A stretch of 64,000 bases of DNA from an uncultured Methanocorpusculum sp. (GTDB lineage: Archaea; Halobacteriota; Methanomicrobia; Methanomicrobiales; Methanocorpusculaceae), in assembly GCF_963667985.1 (NCBI RefSeq), contig NZ_OY764081.1:496001-560000 (forward strand), written 5' to 3'. Below, one piece after another: positions 26,489 through 35,900 of the stretch. Position 1 is the stretch's first letter, and every line of letters begins with the position of its first letter. The position numbers were made by a program, and so were the translations under genes. The notes beneath the pieces were generated by a model. The model was given only the letters and a program-made list of their open reading frames with translations, had not been told where the DNA came from and did not search any database.

Positions 26489-27255
26489 AAATCTTCTTTG
26501 CATCCTCTTCAAAAGTCTGGGAAGATCCCGCATGGGTCTCCGAGATCCCGGAGGTCGGATTCGACGGCTGGGAGATCTCGGCTGACGGAAACTACCGGCT
26601 GGATAAACCGGAGACGTTTGCCGCAGTCAAACGGGTCATCGATGAAAACGGACTTGACGTCACCGTCCATGCCCCGTTCAGCGACTTAAACCCGGCATCC
26701 ATCAATATGCCCATTTGGGAAGAAACTGTTCGACAGTTTACCGTCTGCATCGAACAGGCCGCGCAGCTCACCGACACAGTGGTCCTCCACCCGGGGTATC
26801 TTTCCCCTGTGAGCAGATTCGACGAAGCTTCTGCATGGAACAACCACAAACAAGCGTGCATCCGCCTTGGAGAAGCCGCACAGAGGGTAGGTGTTACCGC
26901 GTGTCTTGAAAATATGCCGAACCTCGACGACTTTTTCTGCCGGGATCCCTACGAACAGGAAGGATTCGTCGACGGTGTGCCGGGCATGGGACTCGGGCTG
27001 GATATCGGCCACGCAAACACAACCGGCAATCTGGATGAATTCTGCAAAATCATCCTGCCAAAAGCCCACCACCTTCACATCCACGACAATCATGGAAAAT
27101 ACGATGAACACCTCCCTCTTGGCGGAGGCACCATAAACTGGGATAAGATCATGCCGAGAATAGTCAAGGAATACAAAGGAAAAATCATCGTTGTCGAGGG
27201 ACGCAACCCGAAAGAGGGAAAGAAAAGCCTCGAGTTTTTACGGAAGTGGATCTAA
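26485..27255 (+). CDS. TIM-barrel sugar-phosphate isomerase/epimerase-like protein
   Basis: 256 residues, AP-endonuclease-2 fold. Metal-site residues in VVLHPGY, CLENMPN, GLGLDIGHAN and HLHIHDNHGK are intact. A paralogue (39152-39880) shares LDxGHAN and HLHxHDNxG and ends the corrinoid-uptake run. Substrate unknown; the neighbour is RNase Z, starting right after this stop. Confidence 0.8.
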   Translation: MKIFFASSSKVWEDPAWVSEIPEVGFDGWEISADGNYRLDKPETFAAVKRVIDENGLDVTVHAPFSDLNPASINMPIWEETVRQFTVCIEQAAQLTDTVVLHPGYLSPVSRFDEASAWNNHKQACIRLGEAAQRVGVTACLENMPNLDDFFCRDPYEQEGFVDGVPGMGLGLDIGHANTTGNLDEFCKIILPKAHHLHIHDNHGKYDEHLPLGGGTINWDKIMPRIVKEYKGKIIVVEGRNPKEGKKSLEFLRKWI

Positions 27256-28194
27256 ATGGCCGGCGAAACACTCTTCGTGCATTTTCTCGGGACCGCCGGG
27301 GCTCTCCCAACGCCGCTTCGAAATCCGTCCTGCATAATGATCAGGCGCGGATCCGACACCCTGCTTTTTGACTGCGGAGAAGGAGCCCAGCAACAGATGA
27401 TGCGGCTGAAAACCGGATTTACGGTAAATGCCGTTTTCATAACCCACTGGCATGCCGACCATTATCTGGGAATATTCGGGCTTTTTGAAACGATGGCTTT
27501 CAATGGGCGGACCGAACCGCTGACGCTTTACGGTCCGCGGGGTGTCGACTGGTTCGTAAATATCATCCATCAGCTGACTCCCAAGATCCCGTTCATGCTC
27601 TCGGCAATCGAGGTGTCCGACGGAGACGTGATTATGTTCGACGGATACTCGGTCGTCGCGTTCCGGACCTTCCATGGAATGGAAAGCATCGGATATGTTC
27701 TGGAGGAGGATATGCGTCCCGGCAGGTTCGACCGGGAAGGGGCGATCGCTTTGGGAGTAAAACCCGGACCGCTGTTCGGCAAACTCCAGAGAGGAAGCCC
27801 GGTCACCATTCTCCGCGGTGATGAAGAAGTGACCATCACTCCAGAGATGGTCATGGGAGAGAGACGGCGCGGGCGAAAAGTTGTATACACCGGAGATACG
27901 CGACCGGTCAAAAACCAGCCTGAACTTTTAGCCAATGCGGATCTTCTGATCCATGAAGCAACTTTCGATGAAGAAGAAGGAAGCGAACGTGCGAAAGAGG
28001 CCTGGCATTCGACCGCATGTGAAGCGGGACAGGTAGCTGCCCTCGTGAAACCGAAAATTCTGGCCCTTGTACATTTCAGTTCACGATACATTACTGCGGC
28101 AAACCACATCAAAGATGCAAAAGAGTATTTCAGCGGGGAAATTATTGCACCAAATGACCTGACAACGGTGGAAATCCCGTACACCGATGAATAA
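27256..28194 (+). CDS. rnz: Ribonuclease Z
   Basis: 312 residues. Metallo-beta-lactamase motif THWHADHYLGI near residue 61, VVYTGDTRP and LVHFSSRY complete the zinc site; the exosite arm (EEDMRPGRFDREGA) is present. Makes tRNA 3' ends, needed here because most tRNAs lack encoded CCA. Confidence 0.95.
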   Translation: MAGETLFVHFLGTAGALPTPLRNPSCIMIRRGSDTLLFDCGEGAQQQMMRLKTGFTVNAVFITHWHADHYLGIFGLFETMAFNGRTEPLTLYGPRGVDWFVNIIHQLTPKIPFMLSAIEVSDGDVIMFDGYSVVAFRTFHGMESIGYVLEEDMRPGRFDREGAIALGVKPGPLFGKLQRGSPVTILRGDEEVTITPEMVMGERRRGRKVVYTGDTRPVKNQPELLANADLLIHEATFDEEEGSERAKEAWHSTACEAGQVAALVKPKILALVHFSSRYITAANHIKDAKEYFSGEIIAPNDLTTVEIPYTDE

Positions 28195-28278
28195 GCCACT
28201 AAGCTCTCTCACTGAAAAGATGCAGTATTCCCAATCTACTTAAGTTGGTGCGATTAAACAATAGAGTATGGACAGCCC

Positions 28279-29046
28279 ATGCCAGAACCGGACAGTAAAG
28301 AACCCCTGAATATCTACTCAAAAAAAGGCACTGTGATCACAGTACTCAGTCCGATTCGAAACCGGATCCTCTACCTCTTGGCAGAGGAGGGGCCGGTCTC
28401 TTTTACGAGAATTATGGAGTACACGGGTCTTTCCAAATCCACGGTATCCGGATACGTCAACACTCTCGAAATGAAAGGTCTGATATCGGTGATACCCGAC
28501 CCCAGGGATGCCAGAAAAAAGACCTACCAAATAACCGCATCACATATCGGCAATATCACGCCGAGTGCACAGACCGGAACCTCGGATTTTCGTGAACTCA
28601 TAAGACAGGCATATGCAAAATACGATAAAATCGATTATAAAGAGATCATCCCCCATATCATTAAAGTAGCCCTCAGCGAAGCAGGGATCAACATCGATCC
28701 GGTCATTATGCGCGGAGGAGAGATCCTGGGACAGGCAGTCGCCGTTTATATCGTGGCCGACACTCTGGATAGAACCCTGGCAAACATCACCGAGTTCTGG
28801 AAACACTACGGTTTTGGGGAGATTAAAATTCGATCTACTGATCCTGTGCAGATTGAAGTTTATCACTGTTACGAATGTATGATCATGCCATCCGATTCCG
28901 GAAAAAGTTGTGTGATCTCCTGCGGGTTGTTCAAAGCAATATTTTCCGCATATTATAATGAAAGGGTCAATGTGGAAGAGATCCAGTGTATGACCGAGGG
29001 GCATGACTGCTGCTGCATGGAAATCATCAGACAAGATCACACATAA
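28279..29046 (+). CDS. HTH-V4R transcription regulator (MsvR-like)
   Basis: 255 residues. Winged helix at about 20-85 (RNRILYLLAEEGPVSFTRI, LSKSTVSGYVNTLEMKGLI), then a V4R ligand/redox domain ending in a cysteine-rich part (CYEC, SCVISCG, GHDCCCMEI). This domain order is that of MsvR, a methanogen regulator of oxidative-stress genes. The MsvR palindrome was not found just upstream, so the assignment is by architecture. Confidence 0.7.
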   Translation: MPEPDSKEPLNIYSKKGTVITVLSPIRNRILYLLAEEGPVSFTRIMEYTGLSKSTVSGYVNTLEMKGLISVIPDPRDARKKTYQITASHIGNITPSAQTGTSDFRELIRQAYAKYDKIDYKEIIPHIIKVALSEAGINIDPVIMRGGEILGQAVAVYIVADTLDRTLANITEFWKHYGFGEIKIRSTDPVQIEVYHCYECMIMPSDSGKSCVISCGLFKAIFSAYYNERVNVEEIQCMTEGHDCCCMEIIRQDHT

Positions 29047-29155
29047 CCTCTCAGACTCTAGAATACTTTTTTGTAAAGAGGTTTGTTTGACCGAATATGG
29101 AGGAAAAATAGAGGGAGTAACAATGGAGATCGCCAGATCCCCATCCATGAATTAT

Positions 29156-30358
29156 TCAGCGGTTCTGCCGGCGTTTTGAACCGAGGAAAGCAGCAATTCC
29201 CGCCCCGGAGAGACCAAGAATGATCCCCGCAATTGGGACCGGGCTTTCCGCAGGTACCGAATCATCCGTGAGACCAACGAGATATCCTGCCGGAGATCCG
29301 CTAAGATAACTCCATCCGGACATAACAACGCGGCCGGTAGAGACCGGAGCAACCGAGTTGAACTGGCCGGAAACCTCGGGATAAGCAACCTCCATAAGTG
29401 CCCATGAAGAGGTTATGGTCATCCAAAGCGGAGCATTCCAGCCAGTTCCGGCAATCAGGTAATCATCCCCAAGTTTGGCAACGCCATATGGGACGGCGCC
29501 GCGCAACTCCTTTTCCCATGTGACCGTTCCGTTGGACGAGATCATCGACCCCCAGATAATCCCATACGCAGTAGAAAGATTGTACGGCGACGTGGTACCG
29601 GCAACGAAGTATCCTCCGTCTTCTCCGTCACAGAGGACATAAGCGGTACTTCCAGGACCGTAGTACTCCGGCTGTGTGCTGTTGGTCTTGATAACCGTAT
29701 TCCAGACGACCATGCCTCCGCTTGTTAATTTCATGATCCAGGCTTCATCGCTTACTACAGATACGTTGGATGTTGTTCCGCCGACCAGAACATAGGTCCC
29801 GTCGTCATTTTTCATCATTGAAACAGGGATCCTTCCTTCCGGAAGAGAGAGCTGATCGTTTGCAGGAGTACCGTCACTCAACAAAAAACTCTGGGTAAAA
29901 CCTGTGTCAGTCTCCCAGAACCAGCCGGCAAACTTGATCGTATCTCCATTGATCACAACCGGCTGAATCCCTGCGCCGATACCTGTCAGAGGGATTTCAT
30001 AGATGACCTTCCCTGTCTGATCCGCACGGCAGAGATAGGTATCGGCGTTAAGGGCGGTCACATAGATGCAGCCGCCGTCCGACAAGGTCGTGATCGAACG
30101 AAACTCAAGGCCGGTGACATTGGTTGACCAGATTTCATTTCCTTTTGAATTGGTTTTCATGAGGGAGAGAAAACCATCATGGAGGATACCAAGATAATAG
30201 CCGCCGTCATTCGCTGCAGCCACAGATAGGATATCAGTATAGTAATCTCCTATATCATAAGTTAGATTCAAATCTTCGGTGACCGCCGCCTGACCTGCAC
30301 CGCAGAAAATACCTGCTGCAAGAAGGAGAAGGAGAACCGCAATTATTCGTCGGGACAT
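29156..30358 (-). CDS. Secreted beta-propeller-like surface protein
   Basis: 400 residues from MSRRIIAVLLLLLAAGIFC, with a signal peptide, then about seven repeats of the kind DGGYYLGI/DGGCIYVT/DGTYVLVGG/DGGYFVAGT separated by 45-55 residues, each followed by a Trp/Asn-rich strand. The end (SPVPIAGIILGLSGAGIAAF then RRQNR) is a CTERM-like membrane anchor with a basic end. Probably a surface protein; ligand unknown. Divergent from endA. Confidence 0.7.
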   Translation of the reverse strand: MSRRIIAVLLLLLAAGIFCGAGQAAVTEDLNLTYDIGDYYTDILSVAAANDGGYYLGILHDGFLSLMKTNSKGNEIWSTNVTGLEFRSITTLSDGGCIYVTALNADTYLCRADQTGKVIYEIPLTGIGAGIQPVVINGDTIKFAGWFWETDTGFTQSFLLSDGTPANDQLSLPEGRIPVSMMKNDDGTYVLVGGTTSNVSVVSDEAWIMKLTSGGMVVWNTVIKTNSTQPEYYGPGSTAYVLCDGEDGGYFVAGTTSPYNLSTAYGIIWGSMISSNGTVTWEKELRGAVPYGVAKLGDDYLIAGTGWNAPLWMTITSSWALMEVAYPEVSGQFNSVAPVSTGRVVMSGWSYLSGSPAGYLVGLTDDSVPAESPVPIAGIILGLSGAGIAAFLGSKRRQNR

Positions 30359-30455
30359 AAGAGTATATTTCACGTTCCTTGTTAGTATCTTTTGTCGTTG
30401 TCCCTGCAACACACCCCCTTCATTAATGATAATAGAGAACAAACCTTAACTCCGC

Positions 30456-31466
30456 GTGAAAGCAGAATTCGACGGAACCCAGGTAATCGCCCCATCCGAA
30501 GCTCTCTCTCTGTATGAGCAGAGCGGCTACGGACGGCCGGACAAATCAGGAATCCTCCGCCTCGACCCAAAAGAAGCACTCTATCTGATGGCACGGGGTA
30601 AAATCGAGATCACCGGACTCTTATTTGATCAACTCCTGGTAGAATGCGCGAAAAAACCCGGCTTTTTACGAAACTTCGTTGTGTACCGGGATATCAGGGA
30701 ACGCGGGTATGTTGTGACAACCGGCCCTCAGGACTTTCGGGTTTTCCCACGTGGCCTTCGACCCGGAAAAGGGCAGTCACGGTATCTTATGCGCGTGCTC
30801 TCTGAAAGAGACATGGTCGACCTCGCGGCAGTCATCAAAGATGCCGCAGCCTCGGCAAACATGCGGAAACAGTTTGTTCTGGCCGTCCTGGACGACGAAC
30901 ATGAACTCACATATTACGAGGTACGGATCGGCACGCCAAAACCCGTTGAACAAACGGAACTCCCAACCGGTATTCGTGCAAAGCTTGCCGGCATCCCCTC
31001 GTATGTGACGGAAGAAGGAACCGGCATCACCGAGACGCTGAAAAATCTCTGGCTTGGGACGATGCTGGATGGGGTCAGACTGTTCCTATCGCCTCTCGAA
31101 ACCGCGTGGCTTTTGGAGAGCGGACATCTTGAAACGGAACCTTTCATGACCGCGGAAGAATACATCGATCTTGCCGCATCAGCCGACGGCGAGTTTATGG
31201 ACAAACTCGCCCTGTACCGGTACCTGAAAGCTCTTGGATTCTTCCCAAGGTCAGGATACAAGTACGGCCACCACTTCCGCGTATACACGCAAAGCGGCAA
31301 ACACTCCGAGATGCTGGCCCATGCCGTTCCTTTTGGAACACTCATGTCCATGAGTGCAATCTCCAGGTCCGTGCGTCTGGCTCACAGCGTCAGGAAAAAG
31401 ATGTTGTTTGCCTCCATCTCCGGTACAGAGATCACCGAAGTCGAATTCGCCAGAATGAAAATGTGA
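30456..31466 (+). CDS. endA: tRNA-splicing endonuclease
   Basis: 336 residues with a GTG start. Two tandem repeats of the endonuclease fold, the fused two-unit form; the second repeat has the catalytic Tyr and His (YRYLKALGFFPRSGYKYGHHFRVY) and the Lys region (VRKKMLFA). The first repeat (VYRDIRERGYVVTTGPQDFRVF) lacks the catalytic set. Cuts bulge-helix-bulge introns such as that of the tRNA-Tyr in this window. Ten bases separate it from trpS. Confidence 0.92.
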   Translation: MKAEFDGTQVIAPSEALSLYEQSGYGRPDKSGILRLDPKEALYLMARGKIEITGLLFDQLLVECAKKPGFLRNFVVYRDIRERGYVVTTGPQDFRVFPRGLRPGKGQSRYLMRVLSERDMVDLAAVIKDAAASANMRKQFVLAVLDDEHELTYYEVRIGTPKPVEQTELPTGIRAKLAGIPSYVTEEGTGITETLKNLWLGTMLDGVRLFLSPLETAWLLESGHLETEPFMTAEEYIDLAASADGEFMDKLALYRYLKALGFFPRSGYKYGHHFRVYTQSGKHSEMLAHAVPFGTLMSMSAISRSVRLAHSVRKKMLFASISGTEITEVEFARMKM

Positions 31467-31476
31467 TGGGAAACAT

Positions 31477-32733
31477 ATGGCAGAACAAATAAACCCCTGG
31501 TCAAGCACACCTAAAGTCGATATCAACAGACTCTTTGAAGAATTCGGTATCGAATCGTTTGCTTCCCAGAAAAAACTCCTGGAAGATCAGCCCGTCTTCA
31601 TCAGAAGAGATATCGTTGCCGGTCACCGCGGCTACGAGGCGATATCCGAAGCAATACGAATGAAAAAACCGTTCCATGTCCTAACCGGGTTCATGCCCTC
31701 AGGACACCCGCACTTTGGACACCTGATGGTGATGAAAGAGGTCGTCTGGCATATCAATCAGGGCGGACGCGGATTCATTTCTATGGCGGACAGAGAGGCA
31801 CACGCGGTCCGCGGCCTCTCCTGGGACATCTGCGACAAATACGCACGTGAATATATGGAATGCCTCTATGCTCTCGGATTCAAAGGCGAGATCTACTCCC
31901 AGCGTAAAAACAATACTCTCAAAGATCTGGCATTCGAGGCGGCAACAAAGATAAATTTCTCCGAGCTCTCGGCAATATACGGATTTGGCCCGGAGACGGA
32001 ACTTGCCCATGCGATGAGCGTTGCCATGCAGGTGGGAGACATCCTCTATCCCCAGCTCGTTGGAGGGATAGCCCCAACAGTCGTTCCAGTCGGAATCGAT
32101 CAGGATCCGCATATCAGGCTGACACGCGATGTCACCAAAGCCCTGCGGATGTTCCTTGTCGAGGACAGAGGTTCGCATATCAGCATCCGGGTGAAAAAAG
32201 CAACCCCTGAAGCGATCGATGCGGTCGCAAAACGCTTCAAGGGTGCGAAAAAATACGAAGGACACATCGATCTTCCAGCAGGATATACCGTCGACGCAGT
32301 CGATGAGATCGTCCGGTCCATCGAACAGGAATTCGGCGGCTTTGGATTCATGCTGCCGTCTTCAACCTACCACAGTTTCCTGCAGGGCCTGCAGGGAGGA
32401 AAGATGTCATCCTCGGTCCCTGACAGTCTTTTCTGGTTCGATGACACGGAAAAGGATGCAAAGAAGAAGATCATGGGCGCTCTTACCGGCGGCAGACAGA
32501 CGCTGGAAGAACAGAAAAAACTCGGCGGCGAACCGGAAAAATGCTCAATCTATCAGCTCAACAAATTCCACATGCAGGAAGACGATAAGGAACTCGCAAA
32601 GATGTGTGAAGCCTGTAAAGCGGGCGAACTGATGTGCGGAACCTGTAAGAAGGAAACACTGGAGCGTGTTCTCACCTTCCTCAAAGAATTCAAAGAAAAA
32701 CGTGCTGAAGTATCTCACATGGTGGAGTGGTAA
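31477..32733 (+). CDS. trpS: Tryptophanyl-tRNA synthetase
   Basis: 418 residues, class I. TGFMPSGHPHFGHL is the HIGH motif and GKMSSS the KMSKS motif; the C-terminal Cys cluster (CEACKAGELMCGTCKKE) is usual in archaeal forms. Directly downstream of endA, which is fitting as archaeal tRNA-Trp usually has an intron; followed by pheS after 3 bases. Confidence 0.96.
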   Translation: MAEQINPWSSTPKVDINRLFEEFGIESFASQKKLLEDQPVFIRRDIVAGHRGYEAISEAIRMKKPFHVLTGFMPSGHPHFGHLMVMKEVVWHINQGGRGFISMADREAHAVRGLSWDICDKYAREYMECLYALGFKGEIYSQRKNNTLKDLAFEAATKINFSELSAIYGFGPETELAHAMSVAMQVGDILYPQLVGGIAPTVVPVGIDQDPHIRLTRDVTKALRMFLVEDRGSHISIRVKKATPEAIDAVAKRFKGAKKYEGHIDLPAGYTVDAVDEIVRSIEQEFGGFGFMLPSSTYHSFLQGLQGGKMSSSVPDSLFWFDDTEKDAKKKIMGALTGGRQTLEEQKKLGGEPEKCSIYQLNKFHMQEDDKELAKMCEACKAGELMCGTCKKETLERVLTFLKEFKEKRAEVSHMVEW

Positions 32734-32736
32734 CGT

Positions 32737-34161
32737 ATGGATCTCACAATAAATGAGAAAAGGGTTCTTGCAGCCCTCAATGGATCCGGGCCTAAGGCTG
32801 CGGAAATACTTGCAGAAAAGATGGAGGCCACACGTGAATCGGTGATCCAGTGGGCCCACCTCTGCGCGGACAAGGGTCTTGTCACCCTCGAAAAAACAGT
32901 TACAGAGCAGGCAGAACTCACGGAAGAAGGAGAGAAATATGCGAAAGAAGGACTTCCGGAACGGCAGATCCTAAATAGCATAGACGGCTCTGTTCCGCTT
33001 GCCGAGCTGATCAAAAACCCGCTTTCCAAGATTGCGATCGGCTGGCTGAGAAAGAAGAACTGGATAACGATCAAAGACGGGATCGTATCCGTTAATGAGA
33101 ATATCACCGTCGGCGAGGATGAACTGGCGCTGAAAAATCCGGTTCCGGGCACACCAGCCTGCAAAGAACTGGCAAAACGCGGACTGGTTGAAACGGTGGA
33201 AAACACATCATGGAAGATCGGTTTGACTCTGGAAGGTGAAAAAATCGCCAAAGAAGGTCTTGATCTGAGAGAAGAGGTTGCCACCCTCACGCGTGAGCAG
33301 ATCCTCTCCGGCGAATGGAAGAATCTGCCGCTTCGAAGATACAGCATCGACAAGCTCCCGAAAAAGATCTACGGCGGCCGGGTCCACCCGAACCAGCAGA
33401 TCCTGGATGAGATCCGCGATCTCCTCTTCGAGATGGGATTCACCGAGTTCCACGGATCCATCGTCCAGAACTCATTCTGGAACTTCGATTCCCTATATCA
33501 GCCGCAGGATCATCCCGCACGCGAGATGCAGGACACGTTCCACCTGGCTGAAGAGCTGCCGCTTCCAAACGGATGGGAAAAGATCAGAGATATCCACAAA
33601 TTCGGCGGAGACACCGGTTCTACCGGCTGGGGCGGAGAGTGGAGTCCGGACGTTGGAAAGAAATGTGTTCTGAGAACGCACTCCACCTCGCTGTCGATTC
33701 AGTACCTCGCCGAGCACCCGAACCCGCCGCTGAAGGCATTTTCCATCTCCCGTGTCTACCGAAGGGAAACGATCGATCCGACCCATCTGCCGGAGTTTGA
33801 ACAGCTGGAAGGTATCGTAATGGACAAGGACCTTCACTTCGGTCACCTTCTCGGATTTTTCAAGGAGTTCTTCGGCAGAATGGGATTCGAAGAGGTCAGA
33901 TTCCGCCCGGGATACTTCCCCTACACCGAACCGTCGGTCGAACCGGAGGTCTGGGTCGACGGGCTTGGCTGGGTCGAGCTTGGAGGAGCCGGTATCTTCC
34001 GAAAAGAAGTCACGGCACCCTGGGGAATCGACTGTCCGGTCCTCGCCTGGGGACTCGGAGTTTCCCGGGTCTCCATGCTGAGAATGGGTCTCAAAGATCT
34101 CCGTCAGCTGTATAAGAGCGATATTGACTGGATACGCTCCAGTCCGGTAAGGAGGGGCTAA
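32737..34161 (+). CDS. pheS: Phenylalanyl-tRNA synthetase alpha subunit
   Basis: 474 residues. Winged-helix N-terminal repeats (NEKRVLAALNGSGPKAAEILAEKM) and a class II core with motif 2 (RTHSTSLSIQ, FSISRVYRRETIDPTHLPEF) and motif 3 (LAWGLGVSRVSMLRMGL). Forms an alpha2beta2 enzyme with pheT, 3 bases downstream. Confidence 0.96.
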   Translation: MDLTINEKRVLAALNGSGPKAAEILAEKMEATRESVIQWAHLCADKGLVTLEKTVTEQAELTEEGEKYAKEGLPERQILNSIDGSVPLAELIKNPLSKIAIGWLRKKNWITIKDGIVSVNENITVGEDELALKNPVPGTPACKELAKRGLVETVENTSWKIGLTLEGEKIAKEGLDLREEVATLTREQILSGEWKNLPLRRYSIDKLPKKIYGGRVHPNQQILDEIRDLLFEMGFTEFHGSIVQNSFWNFDSLYQPQDHPAREMQDTFHLAEELPLPNGWEKIRDIHKFGGDTGSTGWGGEWSPDVGKKCVLRTHSTSLSIQYLAEHPNPPLKAFSISRVYRRETIDPTHLPEFEQLEGIVMDKDLHFGHLLGFFKEFFGRMGFEEVRFRPGYFPYTEPSVEPEVWVDGLGWVELGGAGIFRKEVTAPWGIDCPVLAWGLGVSRVSMLRMGLKDLRQLYKSDIDWIRSSPVRRG

Positions 34162-34163
34162 CA

Positions 34164-35786
34164 ATGCCAATAGTAAAACTCAATAATGAATATCTGACAC
34201 GCCTGACTGGTACGGATATAGAAACAATCCGCGCAAGCCTTCCCATGATGGGATCCGAGGTGGAACGCGAGGATGAAGAACAGACGGATGCCCAGTTCTT
34301 CCCGAACCGTCCGGATCTTTACAGTGCTGAAGGTACGGCACGTGCTCTTCGCGGATATCTGGGAATTGAAACTGGCCTTCCGACATACGAAGTCAAACCG
34401 TCCGGCCTATCCTTCAGCGTGGATCCGAACCTGGCAAACATCCGGCCGTATCTTGGATCTGCAGTCATCAGAAATGTCCATATGGACAATGCGATGATCG
34501 AATCCCTGATGGGCCTGCAGGAGTCCCTCCACTGGGCAGTCGGCCGCGGCCGCAAGAAGGTTGCGATCGGCGTACACGATCTCGACCGAATCGAAGCACC
34601 GTTCTCCTACATCGCGGCAGACCGGAAAACAACATTCGTTCCGCTCGATTACGATGTAGAAATGACGATGGAAGAGATCCTTGCCGAGCATCCGAAAGGA
34701 AAAGCCTATGCAAAGATCGTGGAAGAGTTCGAGAAATTCCCGATGATCACCGATGCGAAAGGCAGAGTCTGTTCCTTCCCCCCAATCATCAATGGTGAAT
34801 TGACCAGAGTTACGGAGGATACGCAGAATATTCTTCTGGATGTTACCGGAATCGAACCGCGTGCAGTCGGAATTGCAGTAAAAATCCTTTGTGCAGCATT
34901 CGTCGAGATGGGGGCCACAGTCGAATCAGTGGAGATTGATGGTGTTGTCTCGCCAGATCTTCGTCCGGAAAAGCGGATCGTTTCCGTCTCCGAATGCAGC
35001 AAACTCACCGGCATCCCTATGACCGCATCCCAGATGACCGAACTTCTTATGAAGATGCGGTTCGGCGCCGAGGTGGTTGATGAGGACACCGTTTCCGTCG
35101 AAATCCCCTGTTATCGGGCCGATATCATGCATGATCATGATGTGTATGAAGATGCGGCGATTGCCTATGGATATGATAAGATCGAGACGAGTCTGCCGCC
35201 GAGCTTCACTGTCGGAAAACCGCACCCGGTCCAGAAACTCTACAGTCTCGTCAGAAATATTATGGTCGGCCTGTCGTATATCGAGAACACGCCGTTCACG
35301 CTGACAAGCGGAGATGTCTCCTACAATCTGATGCACAGACCGGAGAACCCGGCAGCTCTGCATGTTCTTCACCCGATCAGCGAGGATCAGACGATTATTC
35401 GAACCGACATCCTGCCGCTTCTGATGGAATCACTCTCGATCAACCGTTCCCGCGAACTTCCGCAGAGGATCTTTGCATGCGGCGACGTGGTGGAGAATCT
35501 GGTCACCTATCCGAAGATGGCGGCGGCTTCTATCCACACAGCTGCGGACTTCTCGGAAATTTACGCGGTGATGGATGCATTCTGCCGGATGATGTCAATC
35601 GAGTATGAGGTGCGTGATTCTGCAGACGAAGCATTTATTCCCGGACGACGCGGAGATATCTATGTGTCCAGCAAGAAGATAGGTGTCTTTGGCGAGATCA
35701 ATCCCGATGTGCTCGTCGGATTCGGACTTGAACATCAAGCCGTCGCCTTCGAGATGGATCTGAGAGAGTTCGTCTCAAGCGAGTAA
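34164..35786 (+). CDS. pheT: Phenylalanyl-tRNA synthetase beta subunit
   Basis: 540 residues, the archaeal length. MPIVKLNNEYLTRLTGTD, the B3/B4 editing part (WAVGRGRKKVAIGVHDLDRI) and the B5 part (DIMHDHDVYEDAAIAYGYDKIE) are complete. Last gene of endA-trpS-pheS-pheT. Confidence 0.96.
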   Translation: MPIVKLNNEYLTRLTGTDIETIRASLPMMGSEVEREDEEQTDAQFFPNRPDLYSAEGTARALRGYLGIETGLPTYEVKPSGLSFSVDPNLANIRPYLGSAVIRNVHMDNAMIESLMGLQESLHWAVGRGRKKVAIGVHDLDRIEAPFSYIAADRKTTFVPLDYDVEMTMEEILAEHPKGKAYAKIVEEFEKFPMITDAKGRVCSFPPIINGELTRVTEDTQNILLDVTGIEPRAVGIAVKILCAAFVEMGATVESVEIDGVVSPDLRPEKRIVSVSECSKLTGIPMTASQMTELLMKMRFGAEVVDEDTVSVEIPCYRADIMHDHDVYEDAAIAYGYDKIETSLPPSFTVGKPHPVQKLYSLVRNIMVGLSYIENTPFTLTSGDVSYNLMHRPENPAALHVLHPISEDQTIIRTDILPLLMESLSINRSRELPQRIFACGDVVENLVTYPKMAAASIHTAADFSEIYAVMDAFCRMMSIEYEVRDSADEAFIPGRRGDIYVSSKKIGVFGEINPDVLVGFGLEHQAVAFEMDLREFVSSE

Positions 35787-35863
35787 TCACTTTAAGATAA
35801 GAATCACTCCTCTTTTTTCTCCCGCATCTGAGCTGGAAGCCCTGTGATGGAGATTCAACTCAT

Positions 35864-35884
35864 AATTTATTTACTTATGTAAGT
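35864..35884 (+). promoter_or_regulatory. TATA box with adjoining palindrome before the btuF-like gene
   Basis: TAATTTATTTA followed at once by ACTTA-TG-TAAGT (35873-35884), a 5-base-arm inverted repeat. The start ATG is 17 bases further, so the transcript would be nearly leaderless and the palindrome covers the TATA-to-start interval, a usual place for an archaeal repressor site. Confidence 0.4.
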
Positions 35885-35900
35885 TAAACTATGTGTAACA

